From Paenibacillus sp. BSR1-1 (GTDB lineage Bacteria > Bacillota > Bacilli > Bacillales > Cytobacillaceae), in the NCBI RefSeq assembly GCF_030403775.1, contig NZ_JAQMWQ010000015.1, forward strand, positions 1 to 64,000: 64,000 nucleotides of DNA. The letters run 5' to 3'. Position 1 is the stretch's first letter, and every line of letters begins with the position of its first letter. The notes under the pieces are model-generated. The model saw nothing but the letters and a program-made list of their open reading frames with translations. It was not told the DNA's origin and did not search any database. Position numbers and translations under genes: made by a program. This document shows, piece after piece, positions 23,942-32,322 of this stretch.

Positions 23942-25402
23942 CTAAAGCTTCAATGTAATTGTTTTTGCTTCTGTATAAAATTCAAAACTATGACGGCCGC
24001 CTTCACGGCCAATGCCGCTCGCTTTTGCCCCGCCAAATGGTGTTCGTAAATCGCGATAATACCAGCAATTAATCCAAAGCAAACCAGAATTGACTTTAGC
24101 TGCAACACGGTGAGCCCGGCGAAGATCATTAGTCCAAACGACACCGGCAAGCCCATAGATGGAGTCATTGGCAATTCGAATGGCGTCTTCCTCTGTTTTA
24201 AATGGAATGACGACAAGGACAGGGCCAAATATCTCCTCTTGTGCCACTCTCATTTTGTTATCTACATCATAAAGAACCGTTGGCTCGTAGAAATTTCCTT
24301 CGCCTAATTCTAGCATTCTTTTTCCGCCGATTGCCAGTTTAGCTCCTTCAGAAAGGCCGATTTGAACATATTGATCAACAGATTCCAAGTGACCTTTTGA
24401 TACTAATGCCCCCATATCGGTCGTTTCATCCAGCGGATTTCCTACCTTAATTTTTCGAACAGCCTTTAAAAATTTATCCAGGAATAGATCGTAAACACTC
24501 TCTTGTACCAAAAGTCTAGAGCCGGCTAGGCAAATTTCACCCTGGTTACGAAAAATGGCTTCGATGGATCCCGCTACTGCTTCATCCAAATCGGCATCTT
24601 CAAACACGATGTTCGCAGATTTACCGCCAAGCTCCAATGAAACCGGAATTAATTGAGAAGCGGCATTTTGCATGACCGTCCGTCCGGTTGTACTGTCTCC
24701 AACAAAGGATATGCGGCGGACCGATGGATGGTTGGTCATCGTTGTTCCGGCTGTTCCGCCAGGTCCAGTAATAATATTCAATACACCAGGCGGCAGTCCT
24801 GCTTCATTAGCAATTTCTCCAAGCATGACGGCACTTAGCGGTGTATAGGATGCCGGCTTCACCACAACCGTGTTCCCCGCTGCCAAAGCAGCCGATGCCT
24901 TCCAGGTCATTTGCATAAACGGAAGATTCCACGGAATAATTAAGCTGGTTACACCCGCAGGTGCATACTTGGAATAGGACATATATTTTGCTTGATCATA
25001 GTGTTCATGATGAATATAATTGGCCATTTCCGCGAAAAAACGGAGATTGGCAGCAGCCCTTGGAATATCAAAGCCGCGGCTCTCTTTAATGGGTTTTCCA
25101 ACATCTAGTGTTTCAACAAGTGCTAATTCATCGACTCGCTCCATGACCAAATCAGACATTTTACACAAAATCTTTGACCGTTCCGCGACAGGCATTTCGC
25201 TCCATATGCCGCTTTCAAACGTCCGCTGTGCCACTTCAATGGCATATTTAGCATCTTCTTCATTTGCCTTGGCAACCGAAGCAAGCTTTTGATTGGTGGA
25301 AGGATCGATGGTATCAAAGGTTTCACCTGAGAAAGCATCCCTATATTCTCCATTGATGAAAAGTTTTGCATCCTTAATTACTTGTTGCTGGGTTAAGTTC
25401 AT
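23942..25402 (-). CDS. nbaE: 2-aminomuconate 6-semialdehyde dehydrogenase
   Basis: The 486-residue NAD-dependent aldehyde dehydrogenase has PWNLPF (N159), the general base in SLELGG (E257) and the catalytic cysteine in GEICLAGSR (C291). It resembles 2-hydroxymuconic/2-aminomuconic semialdehyde dehydrogenases. It would oxidise 2-aminomuconate 6-semialdehyde to 2-aminomuconate. CAGGAGGGG lies before the ATG and the deaminase gene ends 15 bases upstream. Substrate choice is inferred from the neighbours. Confidence 0.85.
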   Translation of the reverse strand: MNLTQQQVIKDAKLFINGEYRDAFSGETFDTIDPSTNQKLASVAKANEEDAKYAIEVAQRTFESGIWSEMPVAERSKILCKMSDLVMERVDELALVETLDVGKPIKESRGFDIPRAAANLRFFAEMANYIHHEHYDQAKYMSYSKYAPAGVTSLIIPWNLPFMQMTWKASAALAAGNTVVVKPASYTPLSAVMLGEIANEAGLPPGVLNIITGPGGTAGTTMTNHPSVRRISFVGDSTTGRTVMQNAASQLIPVSLELGGKSANIVFEDADLDEAVAGSIEAIFRNQGEICLAGSRLLVQESVYDLFLDKFLKAVRKIKVGNPLDETTDMGALVSKGHLESVDQYVQIGLSEGAKLAIGGKRMLELGEGNFYEPTVLYDVDNKMRVAQEEIFGPVLVVIPFKTEEDAIRIANDSIYGLAGVVWTNDLRRAHRVAAKVNSGLLWINCWYYRDLRTPFGGAKASGIGREGGRHSFEFYTEAKTITLKL

Positions 25403-25417
25403 CCCTATCCCCTCCTG

Positions 25418-25879
25418 CTACTCTACTTCTACGATCATTTCAACTTCCACTGCATTATTGTGTGGAAGCTGGGCCATTCCAACAGCCGATCTGGCATGTC
25501 TGCCTCTTTCGCCAAATACCTGAACAAGTAAATCGGAAGAACCGTTCATCACTTTCGGCTGATCGACAAAATCAGGTGTGCTGTTGACAAAGCCTAATAT
25601 TTTCACAACTCGCTTCACTTTGCTTAATTCACCAAGTTCATTTTTAATAACACTTAGGAGATTTAACATACATTGTCTTGCGGCATCATAGCCCACATCA
25701 ATGGTAACATCCTTCCCCAATTGGCCGCGGTACTCATTCGTCCCCTGACCTGATGTAAAAATAAGATTGCCGGTCCGGACGCAGCTCACATAATTCCCTG
25801 AGGCAGGACGAAGCGGCGGCAAGGTCAGCCCAAGTTCTGCTAATTTATCTTCAGGTGTAAGAATTTGATTTTCCATCAT
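25418..25879 (-). CDS. nbaF: RidA-family 2-aminomuconate deaminase
   Basis: The 153-residue RidA/YjgF-family protein has NYVSCVRTGNLIFTSGQ, DVGYDAARQCMLNLL, and the RHARSAVGMAQLPHNNAVEVE ending with the conserved Arg. In this cluster it should hydrolyse 2-aminomuconate to 4-oxalocrotonate and ammonia. It starts one base after the nbaD stop codon. It is longer than ordinary RidA (about 125), as the NbaF-type members are. General enamine deaminase activity cannot be excluded. Confidence 0.8.
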   Translation of the reverse strand: MMENQILTPEDKLAELGLTLPPLRPASGNYVSCVRTGNLIFTSGQGTNEYRGQLGKDVTIDVGYDAARQCMLNLLSVIKNELGELSKVKRVVKILGFVNSTPDFVDQPKVMNGSSDLLVQVFGERGRHARSAVGMAQLPHNNAVEVEMIVEVE

Positions 25880-25880
25880 G

Positions 25881-26891
25881 TCACACTCCAGCCTTTACAG
25901 GAATATTTAAGAATTTCAGCGCATTTTTTCCGAGCATGGCTTCTGTTTGTTCTTGTGTGAGTCCCAGCGTTTCATCAATCACTTTTCCAGGAGGCACTTC
26001 TCTTAACAGGAATGGGTAATCAGAGCCCATGATAATTTTTTCATGACCGAAATTTTCAATTAAATATCGGAGATTAATAGGATCATTGACTAAAGAATCA
26101 AAGTAAAAGTTTTTCGCATAATAGCTTGGCGGTTTGTCGAGCAATCGTAAATGCGGCCAGACCTTCCAGCCTTGATCAAGTCTTGGCAAAAGGTATGGAA
26201 GGGACCCGCCGCCGTGCGCGAAGCAAATTTTTAGCTTAGGGAATTTATCGATGACCCCTCCTAAAATAAGACTTGCACCCGCAAGAGCTGTTTCGCTCGG
26301 CATCCCCACTGTGTACATCAAATTATGACGCGGCATCCGCTCTTTTCCTAACGTTTCCCAAGGATGAATAAAGAGGGGTACCTCCCATTTTTCCGCCATC
26401 TCGAAAAACTCGATGAAAGAAGGATCATCCAAATTAACACCGTTTACATTCGTACCAATTTCAATGCCCTTTAACCCTAATTCGTGGATGCAGCGATCCA
26501 TTTCACGAATGGCGATATCCACATTTTGCAGTGGCACAGCCCCTAATCCAATAAATCGAGTTGGATACTGATTGACAGTTTCAGCGATGAAATCATTTTG
26601 AATCCGTGCTAATCTTTCCGCTTCTTCGGCAGGTGCCCAATAGGAGAACGTTACTGGAATCGGCGAAAGCACTTGGATATCAACCGATTCCCGCTCCATA
26701 TCATAAATCCGCTTCTCCGGACTCCAAACTTGATCGGTGACTTCCCGAAATACCTTACCAGCGACCATGATATTGGCGCCACAAGTACAGGTCCGTTCAA
26801 GCTTCGGCCATCTTTCTCCCGTAAAATGCTGAGTCAGCTCAGACCAATTCTCAGGAATAATATGCGTATGAAAGTCTACTCGCATTTCCAT
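25881..26891 (-). CDS. nbaD: 2-amino-3-carboxymuconate 6-semialdehyde decarboxylase
   Basis: The 336-residue amidohydrolase-fold decarboxylase (ACMSD) has zinc ligands HTH (H8, H10), H176 in FIHPW and D291 in GSDYPF, with catalytic H226 in FAHGGG. It removes CO2 from the unstable ring-cleavage product so that it does not cyclise to quinolinate. Its start overlaps the end of nbaC by 16 bases, implying tight coupling of ring cleavage and decarboxylation. Confidence 0.88.
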   Translation of the reverse strand: MEMRVDFHTHIIPENWSELTQHFTGERWPKLERTCTCGANIMVAGKVFREVTDQVWSPEKRIYDMERESVDIQVLSPIPVTFSYWAPAEEAERLARIQNDFIAETVNQYPTRFIGLGAVPLQNVDIAIREMDRCIHELGLKGIEIGTNVNGVNLDDPSFIEFFEMAEKWEVPLFIHPWETLGKERMPRHNLMYTVGMPSETALAGASLILGGVIDKFPKLKICFAHGGGSLPYLLPRLDQGWKVWPHLRLLDKPPSYYAKNFYFDSLVNDPINLRYLIENFGHEKIIMGSDYPFLLREVPPGKVIDETLGLTQEQTEAMLGKNALKFLNIPVKAGV

Positions 26892-27418
26892 TCACTCGCT
26901 TCTTCCGGCATTACATGGCCGCAATTCATGCATGTTCTTAGCTCTCGGCTGCCGTTAAACCCGGCAATGGCTTCTTTAACTTGTACTTCGATATTAGTTA
27001 ATTGAATCTTTACTCGATGCATTTCATGGTCGCACTCATCACAGAACCAGACGAAATCTTCCAGTTCTCCTTGTGCACGGTTTCGTTCAATGACAAGCCC
27101 AATCGTATCTGCCACTCGGTGCGGTGAATGGGGCACATTGGCAGGGAGATGGAACATTTCCCCCTCTTTTACCTCAACAACCTCACGCTTTCCTTCCTGA
27201 TTGATGACTTCCACGTAGCAGCTGCCTTTAATTTGATAGAAGATTTCTTCCGAAGGATCAACATGGAAATCACGTCTTTTGTTTGGTCCGCCAAGAAGCA
27301 TCACCATCAATTCCGCATCCTTCCAAATCACTTTATTATTAACAGGAGGCTGAAGCTGATCCTTATTCTCTTCAATAAATTTCATTAGATTAATCGGTAA
27401 AAACTGAGTTTTTGTCAT
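26876..27418 (-). CDS. nbaC: 3-hydroxyanthranilate 3,4-dioxygenase
   Basis: The 180-residue cupin dioxygenase has catalytic iron ligands H52, E58 and H97. A C-terminal rubredoxin-like iron site is formed by C126, C129, C163 and C166, as in bacterial homologues. It opens the ring of 3-hydroxyanthranilate to 2-amino-3-carboxymuconate semialdehyde. It has the full bacterial length. It is the third gene of the operon after the hydroxylase and flavin reductase, in the right order for anthranilate breakdown. Confidence 0.93.
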   Translation of the reverse strand: MTKTQFLPINLMKFIEENKDQLQPPVNNKVIWKDAELMVMLLGGPNKRRDFHVDPSEEIFYQIKGSCYVEVINQEGKREVVEVKEGEMFHLPANVPHSPHRVADTIGLVIERNRAQGELEDFVWFCDECDHEMHRVKIQLTNIEVQVKEAIAGFNGSRELRTCMNCGHVMPEEASEWKCE

Positions 27419-27433
27419 TTCCTCTTCTCCCTT

Positions 27434-27991
27434 CTATCCTCTTACGGTTTCGAAATTTCCTTTTAGAGCTTTTTGCATATGGACCACTTCTTCTGCCAAT
27501 TCGGAAATCCTCCGCAGCAAATCAGGGTCAACAATTTCATTTTTCTGGTTAAAATGCTCATTGTTCGCATAGACATAGCCTGGTGCAACAAAAGAACGGA
27601 AGTAACCAGCAATCGGTTTTAATTGGTTTTCAATGACCAGATAATGCTGGTAGGTTCCGCCATTTGCCACAAATCCCATCACTTTGTTTCGGAAATCGTT
27701 TGGATGGATTAAGTCAAACAAGTTTTTTAACGGCCCGGGGATAGAGCCTTGAAAAATTGGTGTTCCAAAAATATAAAAATCAGCGGAAGAAACCTTTTGA
27801 ATCACCGTCTTTGTATCCTCGGAATAGGTGGAAGGATTTCGTCCGTCGCAAAATTGAACCTCGTAGTCCATCAGGTCTAAATACTCCACTTCGATTTCCG
27901 GGTGCTTCTGTTTCACTTCTTCTAATACTCTCCTGACGAGAATTCCTGTTTTTGCCCCAATAATCGTCCCTGAAATACCTAATAATTTCAT
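27434..27991 (-). CDS. NAD(P)H-dependent flavin reductase partner
   Basis: The 185-residue flavodoxin-like NADPH-dependent FMN reductase family protein opens with LLGISGTIIGAKTG (flavin phosphate loop) and contains FGTPIFQGSIPGPLKNLFD. Its ATG overlaps the hydroxylase stop codon by 4 bases. Together with the HpaB-type gene it should supply reduced flavin for anthranilate hydroxylation. The FAD versus FMN preference is not visible in sequence. Confidence 0.8.
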   Translation of the reverse strand: MKLLGISGTIIGAKTGILVRRVLEEVKQKHPEIEVEYLDLMDYEVQFCDGRNPSTYSEDTKTVIQKVSSADFYIFGTPIFQGSIPGPLKNLFDLIHPNDFRNKVMGFVANGGTYQHYLVIENQLKPIAGYFRSFVAPGYVYANNEHFNQKNEIVDPDLLRRISELAEEVVHMQKALKGNFETVRG

Positions 27992-29469
27992 ACTTGGCTC
28001 TCCAATCCCTTATTTAATACACTTACCTGCAATGCCTCATCTACCATATCAGGCGAATGCGTACGCTTATAATTATTGTAAAAAATCGCCCGTTTACGGA
28101 TCGGATCTCCTGTATAATAGCGCTCGTATTGTAGCAGACGCTGACCAAACGCTTCTCCGCATAAATCCCATGCAAGCTTGAACAGACTTACACGGTCTAA
28201 GGAAGACACTCCTTCTCTTCCCACATAATAATTTTCCATCGCATCCTTTAATGGCTCACTTTCAAATTCTGCGCCAGTTGGGGACATTAACAGCCCGCCA
28301 GCCCCGATAATCTGCATCACTTCAATGGCCCTTGGGTACATCGTCGGCAGCAGTCCTCTAATCGTTTCAAGCGGAATATAACTTGGCATTGCTTCACCGT
28401 GTTCTGTCATCGTATATTCCACTTCGGCAACCCGTAATAACGCTCTGATGGATTCAAGCGATTGGATTAATTCGCCGAGGTCATTTTGGACATTTAAATA
28501 GACATCGACTCCAATGGAATCCGCTAGCTTCATAGCTACTTCAGTGGCAAATTGCAACTTAACCAGTCCTCTAACACCGGACTGGTGTGCCGGCTGCTGG
28601 CCTGCTCCAGTCATTGGGTACAGTCTATTCGCTGCTTCAACATTGTTATAGAGGAAGACTCGGTCCCAAGGAACGACAACATCTTCAAAAACTAGCAGGG
28701 CATCCATTTCCTCAAATCTTGACGCTAATGGATGATCGAAGAGGGAACGAGTTCCATCCTGCATCGGTTCCCGGCAAATAATTTTCAACCCAGGTGTTTC
28801 AATTGGAATCGCAAAGGCAAGAGCGTACTTTTCATCACCAGGTTTAAAGCCAGGGAACGAGTAAATGATGACTTCATCTGTAATCGGTGCAAGCGTAGCC
28901 AGCATTTTCGCTCCTCTCACGACTAAACCATCCGGAGTTTCCTTTACAGCCCCCAGGTGGGTATAAGTATCCTTTTGTTCATGTGAGGTCTTACTTCTGT
29001 CATTTTGCGGATTGATAATCGCATGGGTTAAAAATAAGTCATGATCACGAAGATATTTATAATAATTTCGGATGTTTTCCGCCCAATTTTGGTTGTATTT
29101 TTCAAAAAACCAAGAATTATAGTACATCGACGTCACAACAACATTTAAAAAGTCTGGTGTTCTGCCCATTAGCCCAAAGGTTGCCTTGGCAAATACTTCA
29201 AAAACTTCTCGGCGTTTCATTAAATCTTCATAGCTTTTTGGCACTAAAAAAGCGTTGTTTACTCTCTCTCCAGTTTCTTCGCATATATGGGTAATTCTAT
29301 CTTGGTACTCCGGGTTATGCTGCAGGTCATATAATTTGGCAATTTCCAGAATTGGCTGTTTAAAAACTGGTTCATCAAATAAATTGGTCACTTTTTTGCC
29401 ATGCAGCCATACATCAGGTTTTCTGGATTTTACGGATTCAATATATTGATTACCTGTTCTAATTCCCAT
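27988..29469 (-). CDS. FADH2-dependent anthranilate 3-monooxygenase (HpaB family)
   Basis: The 493-residue HpaB-family flavin monooxygenase has THAIINPQNDRSK, the GAKMLATLAP loop, FEDVVVPWDRVFLYNN and QIIGAGGLLMSPT. HpaB relatives hydroxylate 4-hydroxyphenylacetate, but the neighbours all act on 3-hydroxyanthranilate. In Geobacillus thermodenitrificans a homologous FADH2 enzyme was shown to make 3-hydroxyanthranilate from anthranilate. The same reaction is inferred here. It is first in the operon with AAGGAGG before the ATG and a cre-like site 41 bp upstream. Confidence 0.8.
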   Translation of the reverse strand: MGIRTGNQYIESVKSRKPDVWLHGKKVTNLFDEPVFKQPILEIAKLYDLQHNPEYQDRITHICEETGERVNNAFLVPKSYEDLMKRREVFEVFAKATFGLMGRTPDFLNVVVTSMYYNSWFFEKYNQNWAENIRNYYKYLRDHDLFLTHAIINPQNDRSKTSHEQKDTYTHLGAVKETPDGLVVRGAKMLATLAPITDEVIIYSFPGFKPGDEKYALAFAIPIETPGLKIICREPMQDGTRSLFDHPLASRFEEMDALLVFEDVVVPWDRVFLYNNVEAANRLYPMTGAGQQPAHQSGVRGLVKLQFATEVAMKLADSIGVDVYLNVQNDLGELIQSLESIRALLRVAEVEYTMTEHGEAMPSYIPLETIRGLLPTMYPRAIEVMQIIGAGGLLMSPTGAEFESEPLKDAMENYYVGREGVSSLDRVSLFKLAWDLCGEAFGQRLLQYERYYTGDPIRKRAIFYNNYKRTHSPDMVDEALQVSVLNKGLESQV

Positions 29470-29509
29470 CGTTTGGGCCTCCTTGATTTACGGAAATTTA
29501 TAACTGAAT

Positions 29510-29523
29510 TGTAATCGCTTCCA
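29510..29523 (-). promoter_or_regulatory. cre-like site upstream of the nba operon
   Basis: On the minus strand TGGAAGCGATTACA fits the cre consensus for CcpA. It lies 41 bp before the hydroxylase start codon, probably downstream of the promoter, where CcpA binding would block transcription. Confidence 0.55.
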
Positions 29524-29689
29524 CAAAATGAAAGTGTAGCCTATTTAACATATTTTTTGATTTTATATTTTAAATTATCTAAATAATTAATCTAACCAAT
29601 GGATAATCCCTTTGATTTCAACTATGATAAAAGTGAAAAACAGAAGACATCTGAGTAGGGCATCCAAAAATTTTTTTGGAGGTAACGCT

Positions 29690-30313
29690 ATGGCCACACT
29701 ATATGAACATGTTTTTGATTGGGACAGCTATTTACATTTTGGAACGAGGCAGTTCTTTAAGAGAAAGGAAGCCATCTACAGTCAAGGGACCTGTGGGGAT
29801 GGGTTTTATTTTCTTAAGAAGGGTTTAGTGAGAATTGTCAGTGTAAATGCATCAGGCAAGGAGCGAATCTTAAACATTGTGATTCCGAATCAGCTCATAG
29901 GCGTCCAATCGCTGGATCAAAGGCAGCATTTTACAACCGCCATCGCCGTAAAGGATTCTGTCGTTTATCACTTTCCTTGTGAAACATTTAAAACACTTCT
30001 TAAAGAGCACCCAAAGCTAGTTCCACTTTTTTCGCGTACGGTTATTCATAAAATGAAAATTTTATTAGATCGCATTAATTTGGATACGCTTACATCTGAA
30101 CAAAAAATCGCCCTTCTTTTGCACAATATTTGCTATGAATTTAAAAATTACGAGATTCCTATTTCACAGCAGGACATTGCTGGTTGCACCGGATTAACAC
30201 GAATCACAGTATACAAAGTGTTAAAACAATGGCAAGAGGATGGCATCATCGAGATTATGAACCGAAAATACTATATAAAAAAACCAGATTTCTTAAGAAA
30301 CCTGGTTAACTAG
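29690..30313 (+). CDS. Crp/Fnr-family regulator A
   Basis: The 207-residue regulator has a beta-roll sensor (FKRKEAIYSQGTCGDGFYFLKKGLVRIV) and a winged helix (ISQQDIAGCTGLTRITVYKVLKQWQEDGIIEI). The ATG at 29690 follows GGAGG by 7 bases; the frame continues 26 codons upstream without a site. It is divergent from the nba operon and is the best candidate for its activator. No cysteine cluster for iron-sulfur sensing is present, so a small-molecule effector such as a pathway intermediate is possible. Confidence 0.8.
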   Translation: MATLYEHVFDWDSYLHFGTRQFFKRKEAIYSQGTCGDGFYFLKKGLVRIVSVNASGKERILNIVIPNQLIGVQSLDQRQHFTTAIAVKDSVVYHFPCETFKTLLKEHPKLVPLFSRTVIHKMKILLDRINLDTLTSEQKIALLLHNICYEFKNYEIPISQQDIAGCTGLTRITVYKVLKQWQEDGIIEIMNRKYYIKKPDFLRNLVN

Positions 30314-30320
30314 AATGCTA

Positions 30321-30932
30321 TTATTGATTTGCAATTGCTTTTATTTTTTCCATATCTTTAATCACAATTTGACGATTATGAAGGATGATATAGTTTTCCT
30401 GCTTCCACTTTTGAATCACCCTATTGAGGGTAATACGGGACGTACCAATGTACTTGGCAAAAGAGGTTTGATTCATGGAAGCGCTGCCATTTTCCTCTGA
30501 CAGTTTTAACAAATAATAAGCCATTTGTTGTTCCACTGGACTTTCAATGAGCGAAAGGATTTCTGCTAAAGTTCTAAATTTGTAGATTAGTGACTCAGTG
30601 TAAATCACAGAGGCCTCCGGATGTTCAGCGTAAATAGCTGCTGCTGCCTCATCAGAAAAGAAATAGATAACTGAGGGGCAGGCTGCGGTGGCACTTGTTA
30701 AATAAGGTTCCTGGTGGACACCATGTTCTCCAAACAGCATGCCTGGCGGCACAACATTAATAATCCTTTCATTCCCTTTTTCCGACAGAAGGGTGATATT
30801 TATTTCGCCGATGCTGAGATAATAAAATCCTCTTCCACTGTGCCCTTGGCGATAGATGACCTTATTTTTTTCTACCTCAAACCGCTGGCCATATTTCAGA
30901 TATGGCTCCCATTTGTAATGAAGCTCCTTCAT
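30321..30932 (-). CDS. Crp/Fnr-family regulator B
   Basis: The 203-residue regulator is similar in layout to its convergent neighbour: sensor roll VEKNKVIYRQGHSGRGFYYLSIGEINI and winged helix MNQTSFAKYIGTSRITLNRVIQKWKQENYIIL. Only 7 bases separate the two stop codons, and the proteins share the GxGFYxL core, suggesting an old duplication. The rest of the sequence is clearly different. It sits between the nba operon and the kyn operon together with a TetR gene. Confidence 0.8.
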   Translation of the reverse strand: MKELHYKWEPYLKYGQRFEVEKNKVIYRQGHSGRGFYYLSIGEINITLLSEKGNERIINVVPPGMLFGEHGVHQEPYLTSATAACPSVIYFFSDEAAAAIYAEHPEASVIYTESLIYKFRTLAEILSLIESPVEQQMAYYLLKLSEENGSASMNQTSFAKYIGTSRITLNRVIQKWKQENYIILHNRQIVIKDMEKIKAIANQ

Positions 30933-30999
30933 TGGATATCACCGTCCATTTTTATAGACTTTTTCTGAGCCAAATTTTTCATTTATCGTATGAGAACTC

Positions 31000-31340
31000 T
31001 ATTTTGCTTTCGGTGAAATGAAACGCTCTTTCATTTACCGTAGCAGCTTCCTTTTTGGCTTTTCGGGCAATGAAACGCTCTTTCATTTACCGTGATAGCT
31101 TCCTTTTTGACTTTTCGGGCAATGAAACGGCCTTTCATTTACCGTGGCAGCTTCCTTTTTGGCTTTTCGGGCAATGAAACGCTCTTTCATTTACCGTAGC
31201 AGCTTCCTTTTTGACTTTTCGGGTAATGAAACGCTCTTTCATTTACCGTAGCAGCTTCCTTTTTGACCTTTCGGGCAATGAAACGCTCTTTCATTTACCG
31301 TAGCAGCTTCCTTTTTGGCTTTTCGGGCAATGCCCCCCCT
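31000..31340 (-). repeat. Hairpin repeat array 3 (seven 52-bp units)
   Basis: AATGAAAC blocks start at 31017, 31069, 31121, 31173, 31225, 31277 and (partly, as AATGCCCC) 31329, an exact 52 bp period. Each full unit has imperfect arms GGGCAATGAAA/TTTCATTTACC plus a T-rich spacer (GCAGCTTCCTTTTTGGCTTTTC). It fills most of the 426 bp gap 3' of the tetR gene. Confidence 0.85.
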
Positions 31341-31358
31341 CATCTAACCTTCTTGTTT

Positions 31359-31973
31359 TTAGAGATAAAGTCCCCTAGTATAAATAGCCGTGATTGTATT
31401 CGCAACTTCTTCTACAGTATCGTGATGTTCGTTCCGGACAATTTCCCATAGATACATTTCATTTGTGAAGAACCAACCTCTGGCTGCGAGCTTTTGATTT
31501 AACTCGGGTCTGGCCAGCCCGTTTTCTTGAGCATAAGCAATATCCTCTGAAATTCGCTGAATAAACTTTTCTCGAATCGCCTTCCATTTGTTTGAGATTT
31601 CGGTTGAAATGCCAATCGCCTGCTCGAATACCTGCATCATGTTCCGTTCTGTTTCTGCCATTTTCAAAAATGCAGTAGCTTGCTTTAGGATAATCTCCAA
31701 AGCTTCATTTTTGGTTTTGGGCAAAAAGGAAACCTCAGCAATTTCATAGAACTTCTCCATGACATTCTCCATCAAAACAATTAATATGTCTTCCTTCCCT
31801 TCAAAATGAACATATGCCGTTCCATACCCAATATTGGCCTTTTTGATCATTTGAGAAATGGTTGCCTTATGAAAGCCTTCTTCAAGAAATACCTCTTTAG
31901 CTGCTTCTAATAACTTTTCCCGTGTTTTTATTGAACGCAAATGCCGTTTATCTATCACTTTTTCATCTGTCAT
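31359..31973 (-). CDS. TetR/AcrR family regulator
   Basis: The 204-residue repressor has the N-terminal helix-turn-helix TREKLLEAAKEVFLEEGFHKATISQMIKKANIGYGTAYVHFEGKED and a variable helical ligand domain. AGGAGG is 6 bases before the ATG. It is divergent from the permease-kynA-kynB operon. The perfect palindrome TGACATCATGTCA over that operon's -35 box is a likely operator, so this protein may control tryptophan uptake and breakdown. The ligand is unknown. Confidence 0.82.
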   Translation of the reverse strand: MTDEKVIDKRHLRSIKTREKLLEAAKEVFLEEGFHKATISQMIKKANIGYGTAYVHFEGKEDILIVLMENVMEKFYEIAEVSFLPKTKNEALEIILKQATAFLKMAETERNMMQVFEQAIGISTEISNKWKAIREKFIQRISEDIAYAQENGLARPELNQKLAARGWFFTNEMYLWEIVRNEHHDTVEEVANTITAIYTRGLYL

Positions 31974-32088
31974 TCCAATTCCTCCTGTTTCTATTTACAG
32001 CATATAAGGATTCCTTAGAAAATAAAAGTTTTTACTAAAAAAAAGAATTTGTCATACTTTAACATTTATAATTTTCTGAAATATATTA

Positions 32089-32118
32089 TTGACATCATGT
32101 CATTTTCCTTGTTATGAT
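32089..32118 (+). promoter_or_regulatory. Promoter of the permease-kyn operon with operator palindrome
   Basis: TTGACA (32089-32094), an 18 bp spacer and TATGAT (32113-32118). The perfect palindrome TGACATCATGTCA (32090-32102) covers the -35 box, so a repressor bound there would block RNA polymerase. The start codon is about 200 bases downstream; that leader holds a cre-like site and a weak 22-codon ORF from 32148, but no T-box or riboswitch that I can recognise. Confidence 0.65.
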
Positions 32119-32197
32119 TCACTTTGAATTATGGAAAAAGGAGGGTTTTGATAAAGATAGATTTTTTCCCTATTGGGATCCTTTGTCGAAAATTATT

Positions 32198-32211
32198 TGT
32201 AAGCGGTTCCA
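32198..32211 (+). promoter_or_regulatory. cre-like site in the permease-kyn leader
   Basis: TGTAAGCGGTTCCA fits the cre consensus. It lies about 75 bp downstream of the expected transcription start, a position where CcpA acts as a roadblock. It parallels the cre-like site of the nba operon. Confidence 0.55.
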
Positions 32212-32322
32212 AATAAGTGAAACTCTATCAATTAAAAAAACAGCTAATCTCTCAAAATTCCATTATTATTAAAAGCAGTATGAATGAAAATTGAAGATAA
32301 AAACAAGGGAAGGTGGGAAAGT

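Noticed and set aside
31000..31340. Possible CRISPR array (regular 52-bp spacing)
   Set aside because: The whole unit is repeated, so there are no unique spacers, and no cas genes are in the window. The same holds for the arrays at 22.9, 51.8 and 53.0 kb.
32119..32322. T-box or tryptophan-responsive leader before the permease gene
   Set aside because: No AGGGTGGNACCGCG motif, no run of Trp codons in the short ORF at 32148-32216, and no terminator in the leader.
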